From: CAILZL01 sp035548495
GTDB lineage: Bacteria; Pseudomonadota; Gammaproteobacteria; Steroidobacterales; Steroidobacteraceae
Assembly: GCA_035548495.1 (NCBI GenBank)
Contig: DASZSV010000040.1
Location: 1 to 14,903, forward strand
Length of the DNA stretch: 14,903 nucleotides
Direction of reading: 5' to 3'
The translations under genes and the position numbers were made by a program. Below are positions 1-6,487 of this stretch, in pieces. Below the pieces are notes generated by a model. That model was not told the origin of the DNA. It did no database searches and saw only the letters and a program-made list of their open reading frames with translations. Numbering within the stretch: position 1 is the first letter of the stretch; every line of letters starts with the position of its first letter.

Positions 1-333
1 TGCAAACTGTTTCAGCAGGCGATAACACCAGATGTGATAGGCAATCAGCAGGATCACCAGTGTCAGTTTGGCATGCATCCACGGCTGTTGCAGATAAGCG
101 GCATTTGCAATCAGCATGCTGATGCCGAACAATACCGCCAGCGCGCCGCCCAGTGTCATGATGCTGAACAGCCGGCGCTCCATGACCTTGAATCGTTCCA
201 CACTGATGACGTCGGTTGCCGCGGCGTGATACACGAACAATCGCGGCAAATAGAACAAACCTGCGAACCACGTCACAACAAATGCGACATGAAAAGCCTT
301 GAGCCAGAGAAAGTTCGCAGTAAGTATGGCCAT
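1..333 (-). CDS. hemJ: HemJ-type protoporphyrinogen IX oxidase, 3' end cut by window edge
   Basis: The reverse strand encodes 111 codons from an ATG at 333 and is still open at the left edge. The family is about 140-150 residues, so roughly the last 30-40 are missing. HemJ is an inner-membrane, haem-containing enzyme that oxidises protoporphyrinogen IX to protoporphyrin IX in haem synthesis. Recognition rests on the N-terminal segment WLKAFHVAFVVTWFAGLFYL and the following RLFVYH. His15 and Lys89 (in HAKLTLV) sit where HemJ proteins keep an essential His and Lys. Hydrophobic segments lie at about 10-30, 57-78 and 88-108. An in-frame TAA four codons upstream makes this ATG the first possible start. 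The gene is divergent from the 501-1271 gene, with a 167-bp shared upstream region. Confidence 0.93.
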   Translation of the reverse strand, partial: MAILTANFLWLKAFHVAFVVTWFAGLFYLPRLFVYHAAATDVISVERFKVMERRLFSIMTLGGALAVLFGISMLIANAAYLQQPWMHAKLTLVILLIAYHIWCYRLLKQFA

Positions 334-444
334 GATTCGTTATGGTCGGTGCGGTTGAAAGCGGGGTTGATTCACGGCAGCGGGTTGCGGTGCATCAGGC
401 TGCATGGAGATCATCGCAGAGAATGCGGGTAATTTGAACAGGCT

Positions 445-478
445 GGAATCATTCCGGAATCTTTTAATGCCCATTAAA
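445..478. promoter_or_regulatory. Cluster of short palindromes in the hemJ / DUF6776-gene divergent region
   Basis: GGAAT-C-ATTCC (445-455) overlaps the perfect palindrome ATTCCGGAAT (451-460), giving three alternating GGAAT half-sites. TTTAAT-GCCC-ATTAAA (463-478) follows at once and is AT-rich enough to hold a -10 element. The cluster lies 23-56 bp before the ATG at 501 and about 110 bp from the hemJ start, a sensible place for an operator. I do not recognise the regulator. The symmetry is directly visible; the regulatory role is inferred. Confidence 0.35.
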
Positions 479-500
479 TGGTCAAACACTGAATAAACGC

Positions 501-1271
501 ATGGCAAAATATTCACCACTGCATACAGGACAGTTTGTCATCAAGCCGCGTGCGCGCAAGCGCAGACGGCTTGTCAATGCGCTGCTGGTGCTGTTGCTGA
601 TACTGGTGCCGTATGTCACGTTTGAAGCAGGACGCTATGTTTCCGGTTACAGCATTGTCAGCAGTGCGCATGCGCGCTTCAAGGAGCTGCAACGCATTCA
701 TGCGCTGCAGACAACAAATGATGAATTGCAGCGCAAGCTGAACAGCACGCAGATCGGACAGACAGTCGATCAGCAATCCACCATGACGTTGCAGAAAACA
801 CTGTCGGAACTGCAGGATCAGTTGCAGGAACAGCGCGCTGAACTGGCGTTCTATCAATCCATTGTCACGCCGCCGGTGGGAACGTCAACAGAACCGCAGG
901 TGCAGCGTGTGGAGATTGAAGCCGAAGGCGCATCAAAGTATCTGCTGCGGCTGGTGCTGATTCAGGTAATGCGTGCCGGCGGTGCGCAACAGGTGCAGGG
1001 CAGTGTGCAGGTGGAAGTGATCGGCACACAGCAGAATGGCACGCCACTGACATTGCCGCTGCCGAAGCTGACCACACCGGCGATGAGCGAACTGAAATTC
1101 AATTACCGCTACTTCCAGACGGTGGAGCAGACAATCGAGTTGCCCGCCGGGTTTCAACCGACTACAGTCAATGTCGAGATGAATGCTTCGCAACACGCGC
1201 CGCAGCATCAATCCTTTGGCTGGCAACTTCTATCTGCAAGTGATGTAACCCACCATGTTCAATCGTCGTAA
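501..1271 (+). CDS. DUF6776-like membrane-anchored coiled-coil protein
   Basis: 256 residues of unknown biochemical function. The N-terminus is basic (KPRARKRRR at about 15-23) and is followed by one hydrophobic segment at about 24-44, so the protein is probably a type II inner-membrane protein with its bulk in the periplasm. Residues of about 56-120 are rich in Gln, Glu and Leu with heptad-like spacing and read as a coiled coil. The C-terminal half (about 135-235) alternates polar and hydrophobic residues and looks like a beta domain. The match to DUF6776 is from memory of its position just before bactofilin and erpA genes. Its last 17 bp overlap the bactofilin start, so the two are probably co-translated. 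No clear Shine-Dalgarno precedes the ATG. Confidence 0.82.
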   Translation: MAKYSPLHTGQFVIKPRARKRRRLVNALLVLLLILVPYVTFEAGRYVSGYSIVSSAHARFKELQRIHALQTTNDELQRKLNSTQIGQTVDQQSTMTLQKTLSELQDQLQEQRAELAFYQSIVTPPVGTSTEPQVQRVEIEAEGASKYLLRLVLIQVMRAGGAQQVQGSVQVEVIGTQQNGTPLTLPLPKLTTPAMSELKFNYRYFQTVEQTIELPAGFQPTTVNVEMNASQHAPQHQSFGWQLLSASDVTHHVQSS

Positions 1272-1704
1272 AACCCAGATTAAACCTTTTCAGATCGACA
1301 CTCTGATCGGTGCAGGCACGCGCATCAATGGCGATGTGCAATTCAGCGGCGGGCTGCATCTGGATGGCACCGTGGTGGGCAATGTCACCGCCGAAGCGGC
1401 AACCGGTTCCAAGCTCAGCGTCAGTGACAGTGGCACTGTGGAAGGCTCCATAAACGTGGCAACGGTAGTGCTCAATGGCACGGTGCAGGGCGATATCGTT
1501 GCCGCCACCCGTGTTGATCTTGGCAGCACGGCCAAGGTAAACGGCAATGTGTATTACGGATTGATTGAAATGGCGATGGGCGCGCAAATCAACGGCAAAC
1601 TCATTCACCAGTCCGCCACAACGGCCAGCGCCGTGAAAACCGTCGATCCGCCCGCGGCCACCGTGGTTGAGCTGGGCAATACGGCCAAATCCAAATTGGG
1701 GTAA
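1255..1704 (+). CDS. Bactofilin family cytoskeletal protein
   Basis: 149 residues. Bactofilins polymerise without nucleotide into filaments that scaffold cell-shape and envelope proteins at the inner membrane. The core at about 18-115 shows the repeating short beta-strand pattern of the right-handed beta-helix: IGAGTRINGDVQFSGGLHLDG, then GTVVGNV, GTVEGSI, GTVQGDI and AKVNGNV, each turn marked by G-x-V-x-G-x-V/I. Short disordered tails flank it, as is usual. The start is the ATG at 1255 inside the end of the upstream gene. The membrane-anchored upstream partner could tether or localise the filament; that is inference from the overlap. erpA follows after 36 bp. Confidence 0.92.
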   Translation: MFNRRKTQIKPFQIDTLIGAGTRINGDVQFSGGLHLDGTVVGNVTAEAATGSKLSVSDSGTVEGSINVATVVLNGTVQGDIVAATRVDLGSTAKVNGNVYYGLIEMAMGAQINGKLIHQSATTASAVKTVDPPAATVVELGNTAKSKLG

Positions 1705-1740
1705 ACTACCGTCATTCGTGATTTTGCCGGGGTTTTCCTT

Positions 1741-2109
1741 ATGTCTGCTGCAATTTCATCTGTCGAAGAATCTGGCGCCGCAGCGCCGCTGGTTTTTACC
1801 GATGCTGCCGCCAGCAAGGTGGGCGAGCTGATTCGTGAAGAAGCCAATCCTGCCCTGAAGCTGCGTGTGTTTGTCAGCGGCGGCGGTTGTTCCGGTTTCC
1901 AGTATGGGTTCACCTTCGATGAAAATATCGAAGAAGGTGACACGCAGGTGCGCAATGGCGAGGTCACCTTGCTGATTGATCCCATGAGCTTCCAGTACCT
2001 GATGGGTGCGGAGATTGATTACCGCGAAGACCTTGAAGGTTCGCAATTTGTCATCCGCAATCCCAATGCCGTGACCACCTGTGGATGCGGTTCGTCGTTC
2101 TCGGTGTGA
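1741..2109 (+). CDS. erpA: ErpA-type iron-sulfur cluster insertion protein
   Basis: 122 residues, the usual size for an A-type Fe-S carrier. These proteins receive [2Fe-2S] or [4Fe-4S] clusters from the Isc/Suf machinery and pass them to apo-enzymes in the cytoplasm. The three invariant cluster ligands are present: Cys50 in GGGCSGFQYGF, and Cys114 and Cys116 in TTCGCGSSF. The middle motif DPMSFQYLMGAEIDY is also typical. A 16-residue Ala/Ser-rich N-terminal extension precedes the conserved PLVFTDAAASKV. ErpA is preferred over IscA or HesB because no isc genes are adjacent and the bactofilin-erpA order fits; IscA-like naming cannot be excluded. GGGG about 12 nt before the ATG may serve as ribosome binding site. 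Confidence 0.92.
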   Translation: MSAAISSVEESGAAAPLVFTDAAASKVGELIREEANPALKLRVFVSGGGCSGFQYGFTFDENIEEGDTQVRNGEVTLLIDPMSFQYLMGAEIDYREDLEGSQFVIRNPNAVTTCGCGSSFSV

Positions 2110-2141
2110 TGTCAACGGCCTTGACCATGATATTGAATTGA

Positions 2142-2174
2142 TGTTTGTGCATGTCATGCAGACATGCACAAACA
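2142..2174. repeat. Perfect 14-bp-stem hairpin between erpA and ppx
   Basis: TGTTTGTGCATGTC (2142-2155) is followed by the loop ATGCA and by its exact reverse complement (2161-2174). It begins 32 bp after the erpA stop. No T-run follows on either strand, so it is not a standard intrinsic terminator. It could protect the 3' end of the erpA mRNA or be an operator. The remaining sequence to the ppx start (2175-2337) shows only CATCATC- and ATGATG-rich non-coding DNA. Confidence 0.6.
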
Positions 2175-2337
2175 AGGCAGTGCATCATCTCATGCGCATC
2201 AACAGGCACATGATGACGAAAGCGTGGTGACAGACCATCATCGCAGGGCATCATCACAGGGACAGGCATGACACAGATAATTATTGCTGCCGGTCTTTAC
2301 AGGATCAGGCCGTACAACAAGTGAGACAATCATCCCG

Positions 2338-3837
2338 ATGGCACGCGAAAAAATTCCCGAAGTCATTGCTGCCGTTGATCTCGGTTCCAACAGTTTTCAC
2401 ATGGTGGTGGCGCGCAACACCCATGGCCAGTTGACAGTCATTGATCGCCTGCGCGAGCCGGTGCGTCTTGCCGCCGGACTGGATGACACAGGACGTCTGT
2501 CGCGTGAGGCGATGGATCGTGCATTGAGTTGTCTGGAACGCTTCGGCCAGCGCCTGCGCGACATGCATGCGGAAAGTGTGCGCGTGGTGGGCACCAACAC
2601 ATTCCGGCTGGCACGACGCAAGGGCGCATTTCTTGATCGCGCGTATACGGCACTGGGTCATCCGATCGAAATCATTTCCGGCATTGAAGAAGCGCGTCTT
2701 ATTTACATGGGTGTTGCACATAGCTCGCCCAACGATCCCGGCCGCCGTCTGGTCATCGACATTGGCGGCGGCAGCACTGAACTGATCATTGGTGAAGGCT
2801 TCCAGCCGCGTGAGATGGAAAGCCTGCGCATCGGCTGTGTGGCGATGACAAAACAGTTTTTTGATGACGGCGAAATCACCGAGAAACGCATGAAAAAAGC
2901 ACGCACTGCAGTACGTGGTGAGTTGCAGCCCATACTTGAACGCTACAAGGCAGTTGGCTGGGACAATGCATTGGGCAGTTCGGGCACCATCCGTTCCGTC
3001 AACGACATTGCACGCGCACGCGGCAGCAGCGATCATCCGGTGAACATCAAGTTGCTCGAAGAGATTTGCGATCTCGCCGTGCGTGCCGGTCATGTCAGCC
3101 GCCTGAAGCTGCATGGACTTGAAGAAGATCGCATGCCGGTATTTGCAGGCGGCCTTGCCATTCTCACCGAGGTGGTGGATGCACTGGGTATTCGCAGCAT
3201 TCGCGCCGTGGAAGGCGCATTGCGTGATGGTCTGCTGTACGACCTGCTTGGCCGTCATACCGATGAAGATGCACGTGTGCGCACCGTGCGTGCGATGCAG
3301 GCGCGTTATCATGTGGACATCGCGCAGGCAGCACGTGTTGAAAGCACGGCATTGTCATTGCTTGCGCAGGTGCGTGACGCGTGGTCGTTGCATGAACCCC
3401 TGGCAGAGATGACGCTGGCGTGGGCTGCAAAGCTGCATGAAATCGGTCTGGATATTTCGCATGCGCATTATCACAAGCATGGCGGTTATCTGCTGGAGAA
3501 CTCCGACATGCCCGGCTTTCCGCGTGAAGAACAGACGTTGCTTGCAGCATTGGTGAATGCACATCGCCGCAAACTGAATCTTGAACCAGTGCAGGATCTT
3601 GTTCCGCCGTGGCATCTCAAGGCTGAGTTGCTGATTGTGTTGTTGCGCCTCGCAGTGTTGTTGCATCGCGGCCGCAGCAATGTGGCCATGCCGCCCATCA
3701 AACTCAAGGCACGCACCCGTGCACTGGAAGTGGAGTTTCCTTCACGCTGGCTGGATGATCATCCATTGACACTGGCCGATCTTGAACAGGAATCGGATTA
3801 CCTGAAAGCGGTGGGATTCAAGTTGAAGGTTGAGTAG
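2338..3837 (+). CDS. ppx: Exopolyphosphatase, Ppx/GppA family
   Basis: 499 residues from the ATG at 2338; an upstream in-frame TTG at 2284 is rejected because conservation begins at IPEVIAAVDLGSNSFHMVVA. The enzyme removes terminal phosphates from polyphosphate (Ppx) or hydrolyses pppGpp (GppA); the two are paralogous, and Ppx is favoured by length and C-terminal domain. ASKHA-fold signatures are DLGSNSFH (14-21), GTNTFRLA (85-92), IEEARLIY with the likely catalytic Glu near 118 (116-123) and DIGGGSTELIIGEG (141-154). GSSGTIRS near 219-226 is a further phosphate-binding loop. The HD-like helical domain contains KLHEIGLDISHAHYHKHGGY near 364-383. No strong Shine-Dalgarno is visible. The gene stands alone, 228 bp after erpA. 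Confidence 0.93.
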   Translation: MAREKIPEVIAAVDLGSNSFHMVVARNTHGQLTVIDRLREPVRLAAGLDDTGRLSREAMDRALSCLERFGQRLRDMHAESVRVVGTNTFRLARRKGAFLDRAYTALGHPIEIISGIEEARLIYMGVAHSSPNDPGRRLVIDIGGGSTELIIGEGFQPREMESLRIGCVAMTKQFFDDGEITEKRMKKARTAVRGELQPILERYKAVGWDNALGSSGTIRSVNDIARARGSSDHPVNIKLLEEICDLAVRAGHVSRLKLHGLEEDRMPVFAGGLAILTEVVDALGIRSIRAVEGALRDGLLYDLLGRHTDEDARVRTVRAMQARYHVDIAQAARVESTALSLLAQVRDAWSLHEPLAEMTLAWAAKLHEIGLDISHAHYHKHGGYLLENSDMPGFPREEQTLLAALVNAHRRKLNLEPVQDLVPPWHLKAELLIVLLRLAVLLHRGRSNVAMPPIKLKARTRALEVEFPSRWLDDHPLTLADLEQESDYLKAVGFKLKVE

Positions 3838-3885
3838 GCAGTGACATTCATTTCAACAACAGTCATTCGATTGCAGGCAGTCAAT

Positions 3886-4006
3886 ATTTAACGCCGAGCT
3901 AAGCGCCCCAGCCTGCAGCCGAAAGCTATACTGAGAGGAAAGATGCGAATCAAGAGGGACGAAGGCGGCCGTGCAGGTTAGGTCCGGTTTGAGCTGAGAG
4001 TTATTA
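3886..4006 (-). other. attC-like integron recombination site
   Basis: An imperfect inverted repeat of 121 bp directly follows the ORF at 4018-4335. Read on the reverse strand it starts TAATAAC, then the spacer TCTCAG, then CTCAAACCGG, and ends GCGCTTAG-CTCGGC-GTTAAAT. The final heptamer fits the core consensus GTTRRRY exactly. The arms pair as TAAC/GTTA, an unpaired spacer, AGCT plus AA with one unmatched C on one arm, and further in CCTGCA/TGCAGG. This R box, spacer, L box with extrahelical base and variable stem is the architecture of attC sites. The ends closely resemble the aadA-type site as I remember it (AAC, six bases, TTCAA at one end; GCTTAACTC before GTTA at the other). The left core (TAATAAC) departs from RYYYAAC at its outer bases. 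Confidence 0.65.
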
Positions 4007-4349
4007 GGTGCGACCGTTCACAGAACATAACGCGAGTCAAGCTGAGAACCGCGCCACCGGCATCGGTTAGATCGCTCGGCAAGCTGACCCCAATCCCAAG
4101 ATTGCCAGTCGCTATTTTCCATCGGAATGAGGAACTCTTCAATGTCCTTATATGGAACTTGAATGCGAGCGAAATACTTTGCACATGATCTGCAAACCCA
4201 CACCGCCCGGCTTGCTAGGTATTTCGGGTAGTCAGGACCAAGGGTCTCGATTTTTTCGAACTGCCCATCTATATCTCGGATGCGAAAGGTCTGCACCCCG
4301 AGGCCAATTGCAGAACATGCGCAGAGCTGAGTCATTGGATCGCGCCTAA
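3892..4349 (-). mobile_element. Putative single-gene integron cassette
   Basis: The unit runs on the reverse strand from a perfect core site GTTAGGC (4350-4344), cut after its G, through one ORF to the core GTTAAAT of the attC-like site (3892-3886), giving a 458-bp cassette. The ORF start codon lies 8 bp after the upstream heptamer and its stop lies 11 bp before the attC, the tight packing typical of gene cassettes. No integrase, attI or second clear attC is in the window, so it would be a lone cassette, either inserted at a secondary site or left from a lost array. Single core heptamers arise by chance; it is the combination that supports this reading. Confidence 0.55.
4018..4335 (-). CDS. 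Hypothetical cassette-borne protein with CxC and CxxC motifs
   Basis: 105 residues starting at MTQLCACSAIG; I do not recognise the family. Cys5 and Cys7 (CAC) and Cys48 and Cys51 (VCRSC) could bind a metal in a zinc-ribbon-like fold, with Cys92 in addition. The protein is soluble-looking and rich in aromatic residues, with Trp77, Trp80 and Trp82 close together, and has no signal peptide or membrane segment. The reading frame stays open upstream to 4479, but the 4335 ATG is preferred because it falls just after the putative cassette boundary; AGG at about -12 is a weak ribosome binding site. Typical integron cassettes encode such short unrelated proteins. Function is unknown, and the frame could be a chance ORF if the cassette reading is wrong. 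Confidence 0.5.
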   Translation of the reverse strand: MTQLCACSAIGLGVQTFRIRDIDGQFEKIETLGPDYPKYLASRAVWVCRSCAKYFARIQVPYKDIEEFLIPMENSDWQSWDWGQLAERSNRCRWRGSQLDSRYVL

Positions 4350-4700
4350 CTTGTTTTATCCAGTCTGAATAACATGGCGCCAGCAAGATAGCATCGGAAC
4401 CAATTCCCCCACAAGCACCTGCTAAAAACGGAGAATTCCCCGCATGACTGCATGAATATAAAGGCATAGCGCAGAGCATCAGAACCGCAACTGGCGATCA
4501 TCGGTATTTTGAGTTGATTGTCTGCGTTGTTGAATTCTGCATCTTCAGGTGTCATGACGATGAATCAATCTGCAGACTCATCACTTGATGACTCATCCTG
4601 ATCTGTAACCGATTCGGCGGCATCCAGTGTGCTTCATGCATCGTTGCTGTCATGCCATTGCATCAGATGTTTCGATTGGTCTCAACGATGATGGCGGGAG
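4350..4700. other. Intergenic stretch without a supported gene
   Basis: Two overlapping reverse-strand frames are open here: an upstream extension of the 105-codon ORF to 4479, and a 69-codon frame at 4555-4346 beginning MTPEDAEFNNAD. Neither has a convincing ribosome binding site or a recognisable family. GACTCATC occurs twice around 4576-4598. I see no tRNA, terminator or clear second attC. The stretch may be remnant DNA between the cassette and the sigma-factor gene. Confidence 0.4.
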
Positions 4701-5951
4701 TCATCGCGAGCTGGTTTCAATACGCTTCAGCAGGAAATCTTTTTCCAGTGGATTGCGTACCAGCTTCAGTGCCTTGTCAAAGTATGTTCGCGCTTCGTGC
4801 AGTTGTCCGAGCTGCAGCTTGAGTTCGCCGATGGTGGCGAAGAAATAGGGGTATCCTGACAGGCGGCTGCTGTCATCAATGTGCGCAATTTCTTCCAGAC
4901 CGCGCGCGGCGCCATCACGTTGCGCGATGGCGATGCAACGATTCAATGCCACCACCGGCGAGGGTTGAATGTGCATGAGTGCGTCATATAAGGAAACGAT
5001 CTCGTGCCAGTCAGTGTCTTCAATGCTGCTCGCTCCGGCATGCAGCGCCGCAATCGCGGCTTCCAGATGATAGGCACTCAGTTCGCTGCCCGTTGCCGCA
5101 AGATCAAGCAAGCGGCGGCCTTCTGCCATGCGGGATTGATCCCAGCGCGAGCGATCCTGATCCACCAGCATCAATAGATTGCCGTCGGCGTCCATGCGTC
5201 CGGGCAAACGCGCGGAATGAAAATTGAACAACGCAGTCATGGCCAGCACCGCAGGCGTAGCTGTCGTTGTATTGCTGGTGAGTAAGCAGGCGAGACGCAG
5301 CGCTTCATCACAAAGATCACTGCGCACCGCGTGCTGATGCGAAGTGCCGTGATAGCCTTCGTTGAACAGCAGGTAAATTGCACGCATCACAATCGGCAAG
5401 CGTGTCACAACGTGGTCCTTGTTGAGCAGCTCGAACAACTGCCGCGATTGCGCCAGCATCTTTTTTGCACGCGTCAGCCGTTTCTGCGTTGCCGGCAATG
5501 TCTTGAGAAAAGCGGATGCAATTTCGTCGGCGCCAAAGCCACAGACAAGTTGTAGCAGCAGTGCGATCTGCGTTTCTTCCGGAAATTCCGGATCGATGCA
5601 GGTGAACATCATGCTGAGCTGTGCATCGTTGAGTCCGCTTCCCTCAAAGGCTTCATCAACCGCCGGCTTCAATGTCCATTCTGATTCGATAAACAACTGG
5701 TACTCGGTCGCAAACCGGCGTTGTGTCTTTTCACGGCGCAATACATCAATCGCGCAATGCTTTGCGGTGGTCATCAGCCAGCCGGTGGGATTTTGCGGAA
5801 TGCCATGAAACTTCCAGGTTTCAAGTGCCCTGCAAAAAGCTTCCTGAACTACATCTTCCGCCAGCGACAGATTGTGAATGCCAAACAGGCGGGCCAGGAT
5901 TGCCACAATCCGGCCCGCCTCGCGCCTGAAGAGGTGCGCTTCCAGTTCCAC
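4701..5951 (-). CDS. ECF sigma factor with C-terminal TPR-like extension (ECF42 type)
   Basis: 416 residues, about twice a plain ECF sigma factor. Sigma region 2 covers about 9-80, with AEDVVQEAFCRALETW (31-46) and NPTGWLMTTAKHCAIDVLRR (54-73). Region 4 covers about 108-165, with DEIASAFLKTLPATQKRLTRA as the helix-turn-helix. Then comes the DUF6596-type segment RAIYLLFNEGY near 190-200 and a helical C-terminal part with TPR-like LKLQLGQLHEARTYFDKAL near 379-397. In ECF42 factors this extension is known to be needed for activity and there is usually no anti-sigma factor; none is seen here. The start is GTG at 5951, sharing one base with the TAG of the upstream YCII gene (TAGTG), so the two are translationally coupled. 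It probably directs polymerase to a small set of promoters. Confidence 0.9.
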   Translation of the reverse strand: MELEAHLFRREAGRIVAILARLFGIHNLSLAEDVVQEAFCRALETWKFHGIPQNPTGWLMTTAKHCAIDVLRREKTQRRFATEYQLFIESEWTLKPAVDEAFEGSGLNDAQLSMMFTCIDPEFPEETQIALLLQLVCGFGADEIASAFLKTLPATQKRLTRAKKMLAQSRQLFELLNKDHVVTRLPIVMRAIYLLFNEGYHGTSHQHAVRSDLCDEALRLACLLTSNTTTATPAVLAMTALFNFHSARLPGRMDADGNLLMLVDQDRSRWDQSRMAEGRRLLDLAATGSELSAYHLEAAIAALHAGASSIEDTDWHEIVSLYDALMHIQPSPVVALNRCIAIAQRDGAARGLEEIAHIDDSSRLSGYPYFFATIGELKLQLGQLHEARTYFDKALKLVRNPLEKDFLLKRIETSSR

Positions 5952-6307
5952 TACAGATCCAGTTTCATCACGGGACGTATTTCGACGCAGCCTTCGAATT
6001 CAAGAACGGGACAGCCTGAAGCAAGGCGCGCCGCATGTGCCAGATCATCTGCTTCGATGATGGAATATCCGCCGATGATGTCCTTGGTTTCTGCATAAGG
6101 ACCATCAGTGACGATTTTCGTCGGACCCGTTACCACCTTGCCGGTACCTTCCAGTGGCTGACCAATGTTTTTCAGCCTGCCCTGATCCGTCAGTTCTTTC
6201 ATCCATGCACGCCACTTCATCATGGATTGCTGTGCGCGTTCAGGTGTTCCCATGGCTTTATCAGAGGCTTCGGTGCTGCGACGATACAACAGGATGTACT
6301 CACTCAT
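5951..6307 (-). CDS. YCII/DGPF-domain protein, partner of the ECF sigma factor
   Basis: 118 residues from the ATG at 6307, preceded by a good ribosome binding site (GGAG, 6-nt spacer). A longer open frame to 6346 is rejected for that reason and because the family starts MSEYILLYR. The signature TDGPYAETKDIIGGYSIIEA (about 70-89) is the DGPF motif, followed by the usual helix DDLAHAARLASGCP. YCII domains have a ferredoxin-like fold; most have no proven reaction. Genes of this type commonly sit beside ECF42 sigma factors, as here, and in studied cases are among the sigma factor's targets. Whether that holds here is inference; I found no clear ECF42-type promoter upstream. Confidence 0.92.
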   Translation of the reverse strand: MSEYILLYRRSTEASDKAMGTPERAQQSMMKWRAWMKELTDQGRLKNIGQPLEGTGKVVTGPTKIVTDGPYAETKDIIGGYSIIEADDLAHAARLASGCPVLEFEGCVEIRPVMKLDL

Positions 6308-6469
6308 TTTAAACTCCAATGAAATAATGCAACCAATGTGCTGCATGATATGAACGATTGACAGACCAGTGAATGGACATTATCCACTGCAAAAGCGTAA
6401 AAAAATCCATTGTCCGGGCCGGTGTGGTGTTTCCCGCGGCAGGGTGATCGTTATCATGGCCGCAGAATC

Positions 6470-6486
6470 TGCAACGGAGGGTTGCA
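6470..6486 (-). terminator. Small hairpin right after the ATPase stop codon
   Basis: TGCAAC-GGAGG-GTTGCA is a perfect 6-bp stem beginning one base past the stop of the P-type ATPase gene. There is no T-run on the reverse strand, so it would be a weak terminator or a 3' end stabiliser at best. Confidence 0.22.
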
Positions 6487-6487
6487 C

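Noticed and set aside
34..432. 132-codon forward ORF at the left edge
   Set aside because: It lies opposite hemJ, whose membrane segments and conserved residues are clear, and has a Gln/His-rich shadow composition.
2305..3312. 335-codon reverse ORF opposite ppx
   Set aside because: It is antisense to a well-supported exopolyphosphatase gene, has a Cys/His/Ala-rich composition typical of an antisense shadow and no recognisable motif.
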